DNA of 64,000 bases from Advenella incenata (GTDB lineage: Bacteria > Pseudomonadota > Gammaproteobacteria > Burkholderiales > Burkholderiaceae_B): contig NZ_SHKO01000001.1 of NCBI RefSeq assembly GCF_004217095.1, positions 558,001 through 622,000 on the forward strand, written 5' to 3'. Of this stretch, positions 26,140 through 34,958 are shown in pieces. Numbering within the stretch: position 1 is the stretch's first letter; each line of letters opens with the position of its first letter. Made by a program: the position numbers and the translations under genes. The notes under the pieces were generated by a model. That model was not told the DNA's origin and made no database searches. It was given only the letters and a program-made list of their open reading frames with translations.

Positions 26140-27195
26140 ATGAGCAAATCACTCGTCCAATTATTGAATACAACATATCCGCTGATTCAGGCGCCTATGG
26201 CGGGCGTGACCACGCCGGCACTGGCCGCTGCCGTATCGGAGGCGGGAGCACTGGGCTCATTAGGGCTGGCGTCAGCCTCGCTGGATCAGGCGCGCAGTAT
26301 GATCACCGAAACCCAGCGCCTGACGCGCAAGCCGGTAAACATCAATTTCTTCTGTCATCGGCCGACTACGCCGGACCACGCAGCCAGCCAGGCATGGCTG
26401 GCGCACCTGCGTCCCATGTTCGAAGAGTTCGGGGCCACACCGCCGTCTGAACTGAAGGACATTTACCGGCCGTTTCCCGATTACCAGGATATGCTTGAAC
26501 TGGTGCTGGAAACCCGTCCGGCGGTGGTCAGTTTCCATTTCGGCCTGCCGTCGCAGGAATATATTGACGCGTTGAAAAACGCCGGCATCGTCTTGATGGC
26601 CAGCGCAACCACGCCGACAGAGGCTCGGCAGATAGAGGCTGCCGGCATTGATGTGCTGGTTGCCCAGGGGTATGAAGCCGGCGGACACCGGGGCGTATTC
26701 GAGCCGGAGAAGGGCGATGCCCAGTATGGTACGTTCGCCCTGGTGCATATGCTGGCAACCCAGTCCGCATTACCGGTGGTGGCCGCTGGCGGCATTATGG
26801 ATGGTGCTGCCATCAAGGCCGCGCTGGCCCTGGGGGCGGCTGGCGTGCAATGCGGCACGGCATTTATACTGTGTCCGGAATCGGCCGCCAATGCCGCCTA
26901 CCGCAAGGCATTGCAAAGCGAACGCGCTTATGACACTCGTGTTACGACAACCCTGTCGGGGCGTGCGGCGCGTGGCTTGCGCAATCGCCTGTATATTGAT
27001 GAACCGGCAAGCGCCCGTCCGCCCACCCCTGGCTATTCCATGACCTATGATGCGGCCAAGGCATTGAACGCCGCCGCCAGCGCCAAAGGTAATGATGAGT
27101 TTGCCGCACAATGGGCAGGCCAGGCCGCAGCGCTGGCCCGGGCGATGCCGGCTACGCAAATGGTGCAGACGCTGGTTACGGAAGCGGGCTGGTAA
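26140..27195 (+). CDS. Nitronate monooxygenase / 2-nitropropane dioxygenase family
   Basis: 351 residues from ATG 26140 (AAAAGGA upstream). FMN-dependent TIM barrel: LIQAPMAGVTTPALAAAVSEAGALGSLG at the N-terminus, the catalytic-His motif GYEAGGHRG, then VVAAGGIMDGAAIKAALALGAAGVQCGTAFILCPES, the phosphate-binding half. These enzymes oxidise nitronates such as propionate 3-nitronate to aldehydes plus nitrite. The physiological substrate is unknown. Monocistronic and convergent with the MFS gene. Confidence 0.92.
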   Translation: MSKSLVQLLNTTYPLIQAPMAGVTTPALAAAVSEAGALGSLGLASASLDQARSMITETQRLTRKPVNINFFCHRPTTPDHAASQAWLAHLRPMFEEFGATPPSELKDIYRPFPDYQDMLELVLETRPAVVSFHFGLPSQEYIDALKNAGIVLMASATTPTEARQIEAAGIDVLVAQGYEAGGHRGVFEPEKGDAQYGTFALVHMLATQSALPVVAAGGIMDGAAIKAALALGAAGVQCGTAFILCPESAANAAYRKALQSERAYDTRVTTTLSGRAARGLRNRLYIDEPASARPPTPGYSMTYDAAKALNAAASAKGNDEFAAQWAGQAAALARAMPATQMVQTLVTEAGW

Positions 27196-27328
27196 ACCGG
27201 CAAGAATCCATGTTGGATCAGCCAGTGCGCCCGGAAGTGCATCGGGCGCCAGGCTAGCACGCGAGCGTCGTCGCCATCGTAATATTCATCACAAACGTAA
27301 TTGTGACCACAAGCGTCATCGTAATGGG

Positions 27329-28522
27329 CTATGTGCGCAGTTGGTGTCTGCGCAGAATAACACCCCGCATCAGGAATATCACCAGGCCGATCAGCGTCAT
27401 CAGCAGGCCCGCCCATACAGGCGAAACCAGACCCAGACCGGCGGTAATGGTGATGCCGCCCAGCCAGGCGCCCAGTGCATTGGCGGCATTGAAAGCGGCA
27501 TGCGTCAAGGCGCCCATCAGCGTCGGCGCCTGCGGGGCACTCAACATGATCTGAACCTGCATGGAAGGCACCACCAGCATAGAGCTGAACGCAATGCCAA
27601 ACATACAGATCAACAGCATCCAGGGAGAGCTTGCCGTCAGGCCCAGAATAAACAGCACAATCAGCACGCAGCTAAAGCCGATGATGATTCCCTTTTGTTG
27701 ATATTTATCAGCCAGATAGCCGCCCAGCAGGTTGCCGCTGGTCATGCCGGCGCCAAAGGTCATCAGGGCGACCGGAATCATCGCCGCAGGCAAATGGGCT
27801 ACATCCGTCACCATGGGGCCAATATAGGTATAGACGGCAAAAATGCTGCTGGTGCCGATGGCGATAATCAGGAGCAGAAACCAGGCTTTGGGTGTTTTCA
27901 AGCCATGCAGTTCCTGGCTGACCGGGTTGCCCTTGAGTGCCTCTGATTTGGGTAGCCAGCGCCATAGACAGCCGAAGGCCACCAGACCAAACAGCGCTAC
28001 CAGCAGGTAAGTATTGCGCCAGCCCAGCACCTGTCCGGCAAAGGTGGCAGCAGGCGCACCAATGATATTGGCCACGGTCAGGCCCAGCAGGATCAGCGAA
28101 ACAGCCCTGCCGGTCTTGCTTTTACCGACCAGATGGGCGCCGGCCACAACGCCCGCGCCAAAATAGCAGCCATGCGGCAGCCCGGTCAGAAACCGCGCCA
28201 CAATCAACCATTCGATAGAGGGTGCCAGCGCTGACAGCACATTGCCTACAATGAACATGAAAAACAGCAGAAGCAGAAACGGTCGCCGATGCAGGCGTGC
28301 GCCTGCCATGGTCAGCAACGGCGCGCCGGCCACAACGCCAATGGCGTAGGCTGAAATGGCATGACCGGCAGTCGGTATGCTTACCTGCAGATCGCTTACG
28401 ATCAGCGGTAATATTCCCATGCTGGCAAATTCAGTGGTGCCGATACAAAAACTGCCCAGGGACAGCGCGAGCAGGGCCAGGGCCACGTGTTGTGGCGTCG
28501 TGCCGGAAGTTGAAGGTTGCAT
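27329..28522 (-). CDS. MFS transporter, arabinose-efflux/DHA1 type
   Basis: 397 residues from ATG 28522. An ATG at 28597 would add 25 non-hydrophobic residues. Twelve membrane helices: the first is VALALLALSLGSFCIGTTEFASMGILPLI, the DHA1 hallmark TEFxxMGxLP, followed by the loop 2-3 motif AGARLHRRPFLLL and the second-half start PKAWFLLLIIAIGTSSIFAVYTYIGPM. Resembles AraJ/YdhP-type effluxers. The substrate is unknown. It lies 46 bases downstream of the CoA-transferase gene in the same direction, so may be part of its transcript. Confidence 0.88.
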   Translation of the reverse strand: MQPSTSGTTPQHVALALLALSLGSFCIGTTEFASMGILPLIVSDLQVSIPTAGHAISAYAIGVVAGAPLLTMAGARLHRRPFLLLLFFMFIVGNVLSALAPSIEWLIVARFLTGLPHGCYFGAGVVAGAHLVGKSKTGRAVSLILLGLTVANIIGAPAATFAGQVLGWRNTYLLVALFGLVAFGCLWRWLPKSEALKGNPVSQELHGLKTPKAWFLLLIIAIGTSSIFAVYTYIGPMVTDVAHLPAAMIPVALMTFGAGMTSGNLLGGYLADKYQQKGIIIGFSCVLIVLFILGLTASSPWMLLICMFGIAFSSMLVVPSMQVQIMLSAPQAPTLMGALTHAAFNAANALGAWLGGITITAGLGLVSPVWAGLLMTLIGLVIFLMRGVILRRHQLRT

Positions 28523-28568
28523 GAGGCAGGTAGGTGAAGTGGGGTGCGCAGGGAGGCTATCAAGCCGT

Positions 28569-29945
28569 TTAGTCGGTCCGCCAGGACGGATCGTCACTGC
28601 CCCAAAGACCGCCGACCTGTGAAAAACGGGCGTGGCTGTCTATGGCAAAGGCAGGAAGCGATTGTATAACGATTCCTGATGGGCTGGGCTGGCGCAACTG
28701 CCACGGTGACACATCGGCAAGTGAAATACCTTTATCGGTGGCGGCACCACTGGCAAGCAGCCAGTTGGCTGTCGCCAGCAAATGTGCCTGTACGCGCCAG
28801 GTGCCACCCTGTTCGCTGCGCCATTTGAGCGCACGCAATATGCCGGCCGCCAGCAGATAGCCGGTGGCATGATCCAGCGCCTGCGCAGGCAGGGCCCCGG
28901 GCGTGGCACCGTCCGCAGATTCCAGCATGCCAATGCCGGTTGCCGCCTGCACGATACTGTCAAAGCCGCGTCGATCCCTCCACGGACCTGCAAACGTCCA
29001 GGCCGATAGCGTCGCGTGAATCAGATGGGGGTAGGTTCGGGCCAGCGTTGCACTGTCCAGCCCGAAAGCCGCCAGTGCCTGCGGGCGATAGCCTGTGACC
29101 AGGACATCGGCGGTGCTCAATAGTTCATGCAGTCTGTGCAATGCTTCGGGTTCACGCAAGTCGAGCAGGGCAGAGCGTTTATCGGCACCGGTGTCCACAT
29201 GTTGCACCGGCAGCTCCGGCATGGCCGGATTATCAATCCGCAACACATCGCAGCCCAGATAAGCCAGTGTGCGCGTGGCAACGGGTCCGGCAATCACGCG
29301 GGTCAGATCCAGCACCCGTGGCCGCCCCTGCTGGGGGCCGGGCGGTATTGGCGTTTGCCGCGCGATATTGTCTATGGATAGCAGCGGCACGTCAGCGGCT
29401 TGCTGCGCTTGTTCCGACTGCTGCCATTGCGCAGTATCGCGCACCTTGACGGCAATGCCTTTGGCTGCGGTTACTGTTTCTTCTACATCAATAGCGCGCC
29501 ACTGTTTGAGGGTATCGGCCAACTGTTCACGCGGGCACGCATCGGGCAGGCCAAGCGCCTCCAGCAGGCGCTGGCGGTGATGGGGATAGTTGCCATGCAA
29601 CCTGACCCAGCCATCTTTGGTTTGAAAAAAACCTGAGTGAGACTTGAATACCGCAGCGTGCTCGCCGTCGATTGTTTGCAATTGATCATTGCGAAAGGCA
29701 ACAGACACTTGCGCGGGCTCGACCGTCACGGTCTGCGCCTGGCGCAGATCGGCGGCGGACAATGCGGCAGCAGCCACGGCGCCGCATGCCAGTTCATTGA
29801 CCTGCAGATTGGACGGTAAAAAATTTCCCGCACCCAGTTGCAGATGTTCTTGCACATACCGTGGTGGCAGTTGCAAAACGGGCAGCAGTGAACAAAGGAG
29901 GCTGTTGGACTGCGGCGCTTGCAGGGGGCGGGCGGCGTCGGTCAT
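28569..29945 (-). CDS. Family III CoA-transferase (CaiB/BaiF) with permuted domain order
   Basis: 458 residues. The Rossmann start that normally opens a CaiB protein (RVLDLTRVIAGPVATRTLAYLGCDVLRID) appears only at residue 210. Its continuation runs in the usual order (LLDLREPEALHRLHELLSTADVLVTGYRP, RRGFDSIVQAATGI), with the probable catalytic Asp358 in ALDHATGYLLAAGILRAL. Residues about 95-160, before the Rossmann start, look like the small domain that normally follows (FKSHSGFFQTKDGWVRLHGNYPHHRQRLLEALGL). So the half-domains are in reverse order, or the N-terminus is a remnant of a second copy. The overlap with the nitroreductase gene is 4 bases. The substrate is unknown. Confidence 0.82.
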   Translation of the reverse strand: MTDAARPLQAPQSNSLLCSLLPVLQLPPRYVQEHLQLGAGNFLPSNLQVNELACGAVAAAALSAADLRQAQTVTVEPAQVSVAFRNDQLQTIDGEHAAVFKSHSGFFQTKDGWVRLHGNYPHHRQRLLEALGLPDACPREQLADTLKQWRAIDVEETVTAAKGIAVKVRDTAQWQQSEQAQQAADVPLLSIDNIARQTPIPPGPQQGRPRVLDLTRVIAGPVATRTLAYLGCDVLRIDNPAMPELPVQHVDTGADKRSALLDLREPEALHRLHELLSTADVLVTGYRPQALAAFGLDSATLARTYPHLIHATLSAWTFAGPWRDRRGFDSIVQAATGIGMLESADGATPGALPAQALDHATGYLLAAGILRALKWRSEQGGTWRVQAHLLATANWLLASGAATDKGISLADVSPWQLRQPSPSGIVIQSLPAFAIDSHARFSQVGGLWGSDDPSWRTD

Positions 29946-30655
29946 GATGCCTGTTCCTGTCCATCAGCGTGAAACACCGTAAATTCATCAACCCCAATCC
30001 GGCTGGTGGAAAACTGATTGGCCGGATGTTCGGTATCCTCATAGCCCAGCGAAATACCGCAAGCGATGATCTGGTCGTCTGCGATTTGCAGGTGTTGGCG
30101 AATGATTCCGGGATAGTTGCTCAGTGCCGCCTGGGGGCAGGTATGCAACCCCAGCGATCTGGCTGCAATCATGATGGTCTGGATAAACATGCCGGTGTCC
30201 ATCCAGCTGCCGGTCTCCATGTCGTTGTCCAGCGTAATGAACAGGACAACCGGTGCATCGAAAAACGCAAAATTGCGGCCATGCTGGCGTTTCATGCCGG
30301 CCTTGTCCTCGCGGGTGATGCCCAGCGTGTTGTACAGCGACCAGCCGGTTTCGCGCCGTCTTGCCAGGTAAGGTTCGCGCCATTTTACCGGGTAGTATTG
30401 GTACTCACGCTGTTCCTGCTCGCCATTGTCGTGTGCCTGCATCAAGGCCTGCGCCAGGGCGTCGCGCGAGGCGCCGCTCACCACATGAACTTTCCAGGGC
30501 TGGATGTTACTGCCGCTGGGTGCGCGGGCGGCCGCATGCAAAATGGTGCGGATGTCGTCGGTGGAAACCGGATCGGGCAAAAAGCCGCGCACGCTTTTGC
30601 GGGTCAGGATGGCCTGCAGGGTTTCATTTTCGAAGTGGGGGTCTCGGCTATTCAT
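29942..30655 (-). CDS. Nitroreductase family protein
   Basis: 237 residues. FMN-binding motifs: N-terminal LTRKSVRGFLPDPVSTDDI, then AARAPSGSNIQPWKVHVVSG, the central WMDTGMFIQTIMIAARSLGLHTCPQAAL and the C-terminal IIACGISLGYEDTEHPANQFSTSRIGVDEFTVFH. Typical of NfsB/NfnB-like NAD(P)H-dependent reductases of nitro- or quinone-type substrates. It is the first gene of a nitroreductase/CoA-transferase/(MFS) unit with a 4-base coupling overlap. Confidence 0.92.
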   Translation of the reverse strand: MNSRDPHFENETLQAILTRKSVRGFLPDPVSTDDIRTILHAAARAPSGSNIQPWKVHVVSGASRDALAQALMQAHDNGEQEQREYQYYPVKWREPYLARRRETGWSLYNTLGITREDKAGMKRQHGRNFAFFDAPVVLFITLDNDMETGSWMDTGMFIQTIMIAARSLGLHTCPQAALSNYPGIIRQHLQIADDQIIACGISLGYEDTEHPANQFSTSRIGVDEFTVFHADGQEQAS

Positions 30656-31001
30656 GGGAACTCGTCTGGTCGTCGGGCATGGAAGTCAGTTGAAATACGC
30701 AGCCATCAATACAAAAGACGGCAACTTCACTTTACCATTTTTTGCGTGTGCGCAATATGGTCGGGCGGGGTTGGCACTTGCAGCAACGGCCATTGTTTCA
30801 TCCTCCCCATGCCAGGCATTGCATTTGAAAATGACCACAAATTCTAATGCGAATCGGGTCTTTTCTTATCGCGAAAAAAACGTTCCCTATTCAAAGTGGC
30901 CTGCGTAGACTTTGTCAGACGGTGATCGTCATAGCATAATATTTATCACAGTTGCCATATCACCGGACAGCAGTAATCAATCACCATAAGGAAATCGTCC
31001 T
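30656..31001. other. Divergent intergenic region, nitroreductase / TauD-like
   Basis: 346 bases with no gene. The right half is AT-rich and holds a sigma70-like promoter for the TauD-like operon (30912-30940). The ribosome site AAGGAAATCGTCCT lies just before ATG 31002. Confidence 0.6.
30912..30940 (+). promoter_or_regulatory. Sigma70-like promoter for the TauD/ABC operon
   Basis: TTGTCA (30912-30917), a 17-base spacer, then CATAAT (30935-30940): five of six consensus bases in each hexamer at ideal spacing. It leaves a leader of about 55 bases before the first gene. No regulator site could be assigned. Confidence 0.55.
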
Positions 31002-31964
31002 ATGAGTACCACAGCATTGAAGGTCCGGGAACTTCCCGTCAATCAACAGATCCAGGTTCTGCCCCAGTCCGGTTACACCGGTGCGCTGATCACCGGCGCC
31101 AACCTGACCAAGCCGCTTTCCCGCGAGCAGATTGCCGCCATACGTGGTGCGCTGAACAAATGGGGTGTGGTGTATTTCCGGGATCAGCACCTGAATCACG
31201 CCCAGCATATCGCTTTCGGCCGGCAGTTTGGCGACGTAACACCGGGACATCCTTATGAAGGTGATCTGGCGCCCAGCGGTTTCCCGGAAATTCACACGGT
31301 ATCGCCTGAGGCCTACAAGAAACGCTATGGCGATCAGTATCGTCGGCAGGAGGGCAGTAACGGTCCGGGCTGGCACGCGGATGTGACGCCGCTGATCAAC
31401 CCGCCAGCCTACTCAATCCTGCGCGCCGAAGTCGTGCCCGAATTTGGCGGCGATACTCACTTTACCAATGTGGCTGCGGCCTATCGTGGTCTGTCCAGGC
31501 CAGTACGTGATCTGATCGACACGCTGCGCGCCGAGCATCGTTTCGGCTCCAGCCAGAACGCTGAGCGCAGCAATGAGAAAATTGGCGAATGGGTGCGCAA
31601 CAAGCCGTTGGCATCGGTGCATCCAGTGGTGCGGATACACCCGGACACAGGCGAAAAAGTGATTTACGTCAATCCGTCATTCACGCGGCACATTGTCGGT
31701 GTATCAGCCAGGGAAAGCCGTCATATCCTGGATTTGCTGTTTGAACACATTGCCAACCCCGTCTACACCGACAGATTCCGGTGGGAGCCCGGGTCCATCG
31801 CTTTCTGGGACAACCGTGCGGTACTGCACCTGGCCCCGCGTGATTTTGAGCATCTGGATGTGGCGCGCATATTACACCGTATTACCCTGGTGGGCGACGT
31901 TCCAGTCGGACCGCTGGGCGAGCGCTCAAGCTCGATTGAAGGCCAGCCGTTTCTGGCGGCATGA
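31002..31964 (+). CDS. TauD/TfdA family Fe(II)/2-oxoglutarate dioxygenase (copy 1)
   Basis: 320 residues. The iron facial triad is intact: His125 and Asp127 in GWHADVT and the distal His276 in NRAVLHLAPRD, with the 2-oxoglutarate Arg in ARILHRITLVGD (Arg289 or Arg293). Also TGALITGANLTKPLS near the start and WEPGSIAFWDNR before the distal His, both family hallmarks. The family hydroxylates taurine, other sulfonates, sulfate esters or aryloxy acids and releases sulfite, sulfate or a phenol. First gene of a five-gene sulfonate-type unit ending with a second TauD-like gene. Confidence 0.9.
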   Translation: MSTTALKVRELPVNQQIQVLPQSGYTGALITGANLTKPLSREQIAAIRGALNKWGVVYFRDQHLNHAQHIAFGRQFGDVTPGHPYEGDLAPSGFPEIHTVSPEAYKKRYGDQYRRQEGSNGPGWHADVTPLINPPAYSILRAEVVPEFGGDTHFTNVAAAYRGLSRPVRDLIDTLRAEHRFGSSQNAERSNEKIGEWVRNKPLASVHPVVRIHPDTGEKVIYVNPSFTRHIVGVSARESRHILDLLFEHIANPVYTDRFRWEPGSIAFWDNRAVLHLAPRDFEHLDVARILHRITLVGDVPVGPLGERSSSIEGQPFLAA

Positions 31965-32019
31965 GTCCGGGTGTCGGCCAGTGAACAGGCCGACACCGGT
32001 GATTAACCTGAAAGTGGAC

Positions 32020-32949
32020 ATGAACACGATGGTTTCCCCTTCTTCCGGCATTGTTTCATCGGTCGTTGATTACCCAGTTGAACTGCTGACCCGACAATCG
32101 CCTGCGAACCTGTACGGTAGCCGCGCCATGGAACCGGCCGGGTTGGTTGATCCTACAGTCATTGCACAAACCCGCCAGCGGCCAAGTCGCATTCCGCGCT
32201 CTGTGCAACGCTTGCTCGGGCCGCTGTTGCTATTGGGATTATGGCAGTTGTTCAGTTCTGCGCAGATTTTCGATCCGCGTACGACGCCAGCGCCATACAG
32301 CGTTCTTAGCACTGCCTATGCGCTGCTGGCCTCAGGCGAATTACAAACGCATTTATGGTCGTCGCTGCAGCGCGTGCTTGCCGGCCTGGCGCTGGGCCTG
32401 ACAGTCGGTCTGACAGGCGCCATCGCAAGCGGATTGTCGCGAGCCGGGGAAAACATCGTGGATGCCAATATGGAAATTCTGCGGGCGGTACCCAATTTCG
32501 CTTTGTTGCCCGTTCTGATTGCCTGGTTCGGAATTGGCGAGGATTCAAAGATCATTCTTATCTCTCTGGGCGTGCTGGTGGCCATCTATATCAACACCTA
32601 CAGTGCAATTCGCAATGTTGATGCATCGCTGATAGAGGCGGCCACCACATTAGGCGTGCGGCGCCGCGAGATGATTACGACTGTAATTTTGCCGGGCGCG
32701 CTGCCGGGCTTTCTCGTGGGCCTGCGCATTGCCCTGACCAGTGCCTGGCTGGCGCTGATCTTTGCCGAAACCATCAATGCCCCGTTGGGGCTGGGCCGGA
32801 TGATGTCCGACGCACGCGAGTATTTCAGGGTCGATATTATTTTTGTCCTGCTGGCGGTATATGCGATGCTGGGCCTGCTCTCGCTCAGCCTGGTTCGGTA
32901 TCTGGAATCACGGTTGCTGCAATGGCGGAGGGTATTTGATGGCCAGTAA
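32020..32949 (+). CDS. NitT/TauT-type ABC transporter permease (SsuC-like)
   Basis: 309 residues from ATG 32020. In-frame ATGs further upstream run through the dioxygenase gene. About 60 soluble residues precede the first helix (LGPLLLLGLWQLFSSAQIF), then the usual six helices with the EAA loop DASLIEAATTLGVRRREMITTVILPGALPG. The sulfonate/nitrate/taurine group of permeases. It overlaps the ATPase gene by 11 bases. Confidence 0.88.
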   Translation: MNTMVSPSSGIVSSVVDYPVELLTRQSPANLYGSRAMEPAGLVDPTVIAQTRQRPSRIPRSVQRLLGPLLLLGLWQLFSSAQIFDPRTTPAPYSVLSTAYALLASGELQTHLWSSLQRVLAGLALGLTVGLTGAIASGLSRAGENIVDANMEILRAVPNFALLPVLIAWFGIGEDSKIILISLGVLVAIYINTYSAIRNVDASLIEAATTLGVRRREMITTVILPGALPGFLVGLRIALTSAWLALIFAETINAPLGLGRMMSDAREYFRVDIIFVLLAVYAMLGLLSLSLVRYLESRLLQWRRVFDGQ

Positions 32950-33649
32950 TCCTGCTGCTGTCCAGGTTCAATCGCTGGACAAGCTATTCGGTACCCGCAA
33001 GGTCCTTGACGGGCTGTCATTGACGGTCGGGCAGGGCGAGTTTGTGGCGCTGCTCGGGCGCAGCGGTTCAGGCAAAAGCACCTTTTTACGCGTGCTGGGG
33101 GCGCTTGACGCAGAGGTCAGCGGTCAGGTGCGGGTGCCGGCCAGGCGTGCCATTGTGTTTCAGGAACCCAGGCTGTTGCCGTGGCAGCGGGTCTTGCGAA
33201 ATATCACAGTTGGATTGCCCCGGAATGGGTCCACACGCCAGCGTGCTGTTGAGGCATTGGATGAGGTAGGGCTGGCGCGCCATGCGCAGGCCTGGCCGCG
33301 CACGCTGTCTGGTGGTGAGGCGCAGCGCGCCGCGCTGGCCCGGGCATTGGTGCGCGAACCGCAACTGCTCTTGCTGGATGAACCATTCGGTGCGCTTGAT
33401 GCATTGACACGGCTGCGTATGCATGTGCTATTGCGCAATCTGTATGAGCGACACCGGCCGGCCGTGCTGCTGGTGACGCATGATGTGGATGAAGCCATGT
33501 TGCTGGCCGATCGTGTTCTGGTGCTGACAGACGGCCATATCGCCTTTGACGAACCCGTCGCCATTGACGATCCGGTTCGACGCAATAGTCCGCGCTTCGG
33601 TCAGCTGCGCGCTGCGCTGTTGCAGGAACTGGGTGTTGCGCAAGCCTGA
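32939..33649 (+). CDS. NitT/TauT-type ABC transporter ATPase (SsuB-like)
   Basis: 236 residues from ATG 32939, preceded by GGAGGG inside the permease gene. Walker [17 protein letters not shown]-loop IVFQEPRLLPWQRV (EPRLLPW is the SsuB/TauB form), signature LSGGEAQRAALARAL, Walker B LLLLDEPFGALDAL and switch VTHDVDEAMLLADR. Pairs with the SsuC-like permease. Confidence 0.93.
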   Translation: MASNPAAVQVQSLDKLFGTRKVLDGLSLTVGQGEFVALLGRSGSGKSTFLRVLGALDAEVSGQVRVPARRAIVFQEPRLLPWQRVLRNITVGLPRNGSTRQRAVEALDEVGLARHAQAWPRTLSGGEAQRAALARALVREPQLLLLDEPFGALDALTRLRMHVLLRNLYERHRPAVLLVTHDVDEAMLLADRVLVLTDGHIAFDEPVAIDDPVRRNSPRFGQLRAALLQELGVAQA

Positions 33650-33692
33650 GCAGAATAATTTTTTCGTGATCAATTAACAAGGAGAGGTCGCC

Positions 33693-34898
33693 ATGCAGTT
33701 GCTCTTTTGCCGTCAGATGAACCGGTTTCGTTCCAGGATATGCGCCCAGGTGCGCCTGCGCACCGGCATCCGAACCTTGTTGCTCATGTGCTTGTCCGGA
33801 ATGGCGGTGGCGGCAACAGAGGATCAGGCCAGTCTTTCCCAAAAGCTGCAGGATGCCGTTCCCGCGGGCGTGCGTCTGGTTGTCGCAGAACAGAGCGACC
33901 AGTTTTCCATTCCATGGAAAATCTCGGGGCTGGGTGCGAACGCGCCATACAACATTACATTTGCCAATTTCAACGGCGGGCCGGCGGTGTTGGAAGCACT
34001 GGTGGCTGGCGCGGTTGATGTTGGTTTCATCGGCGAAGCGCCGTTGCCCATTGCGCTGGCTGCTGGCGTCAAAGATCTGAAGGTGATTGCCGCCATTGCC
34101 AATCCGGGCAGCCCGGGCAATATTTTTCTGGTGGCCCAACCCGGTAGCGGTATTCAGAAAGCATCCGATCTGGCGGGTAAAACGATTGCCTATCCGCCTG
34201 GCACGGGTCGACATATGATCCTGAGCGGTATCCTGCATTCGGCCGGTCTGGATATTCGCAAGGATATCCGCAACGTGGCACTGGCCGGATCGGAAGTCGC
34301 GCCAACGTTCGCTTCGCGTTCAGTGGACGCAGCCATTGTCCTGGGCCAGCAATTGTTCAGGTTGGGTAGCCCGCCGATTATTGAAGATGGCACAGGGCAT
34401 AACTGGGGCCTCAATGTATTGGTCACGCGCCAATCGGTCTTGGACGATCCGGACAAAGTGCGGGCGCTGGCAGATCTGACACGACGCGCGGTACAGGTCC
34501 TGAATTGGCAACAACGTCACGCAGCACAATGGATCAACGCAAGCTATGTGAAGCAGCAAGGACTGACGTATGAGCAGGGTAAATATCTGTACGACAAATC
34601 AGGGCTGGGCACCTACTACCCGATAGAAAACCGGCTCAGGCAGGTTTATCAGCAGATCGCTGACGGTCTTTACGAAACCGGTGCATTGCAGAAAAAGGTA
34701 ACGGTTGACCCATTTCTTGATGCGCGATTCAACGATATTGTCGTCGCCCAAAATCGTCTGGACGGCATGGTGCCCAAGCCGCTGGCGAATGATCGGCATG
34801 CGGTGATTGCATCGCAAGGCGCGCAGACGCCGGCCACCGATGCCAAGGCCGATGTCGCGCCCATCGCGCTCGCACGACCAGCCCTGGCGGCGCCTTGA
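33693..34898 (+). CDS. NitT/TauT-type ABC substrate-binding protein (SsuA-like)
   Basis: 401 residues, AAGGAGAGG 9 bases before ATG. An extended basic N-terminus precedes the signal segment IRTLLLMCLSGMAVAA. The mature domain shows the SsuA pattern: PYNITFANFNGGPAVLEALVAGAVDVGFIGEAPLP, then GKTIAYPPGTGRHMILSGILHSAGL. The C-terminal 35 residues are an Ala/Pro-rich tail (TPATDAKADVAPIALARPALAAP) not usual for SsuA. Likely ligand a sulfonate or sulfate ester, given the flanking TauD-type genes. The ligand itself is not readable from sequence. Confidence 0.88.
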   Translation: MQLLFCRQMNRFRSRICAQVRLRTGIRTLLLMCLSGMAVAATEDQASLSQKLQDAVPAGVRLVVAEQSDQFSIPWKISGLGANAPYNITFANFNGGPAVLEALVAGAVDVGFIGEAPLPIALAAGVKDLKVIAAIANPGSPGNIFLVAQPGSGIQKASDLAGKTIAYPPGTGRHMILSGILHSAGLDIRKDIRNVALAGSEVAPTFASRSVDAAIVLGQQLFRLGSPPIIEDGTGHNWGLNVLVTRQSVLDDPDKVRALADLTRRAVQVLNWQQRHAAQWINASYVKQQGLTYEQGKYLYDKSGLGTYYPIENRLRQVYQQIADGLYETGALQKKVTVDPFLDARFNDIVVAQNRLDGMVPKPLANDRHAVIASQGAQTPATDAKADVAPIALARPALAAP

Positions 34899-34958
34899 AT
34901 TTACCGCAAGTTCAATAACCTGAGGTTGCAGCCGTGCAATCATCTAAAAGGATTTGAT

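Noticed and set aside
33204-34238. 344-residue open frame antisense to SsuB/SsuA-like genes
   Set aside because: Crosses the junction of two well-supported genes and shows no domain.
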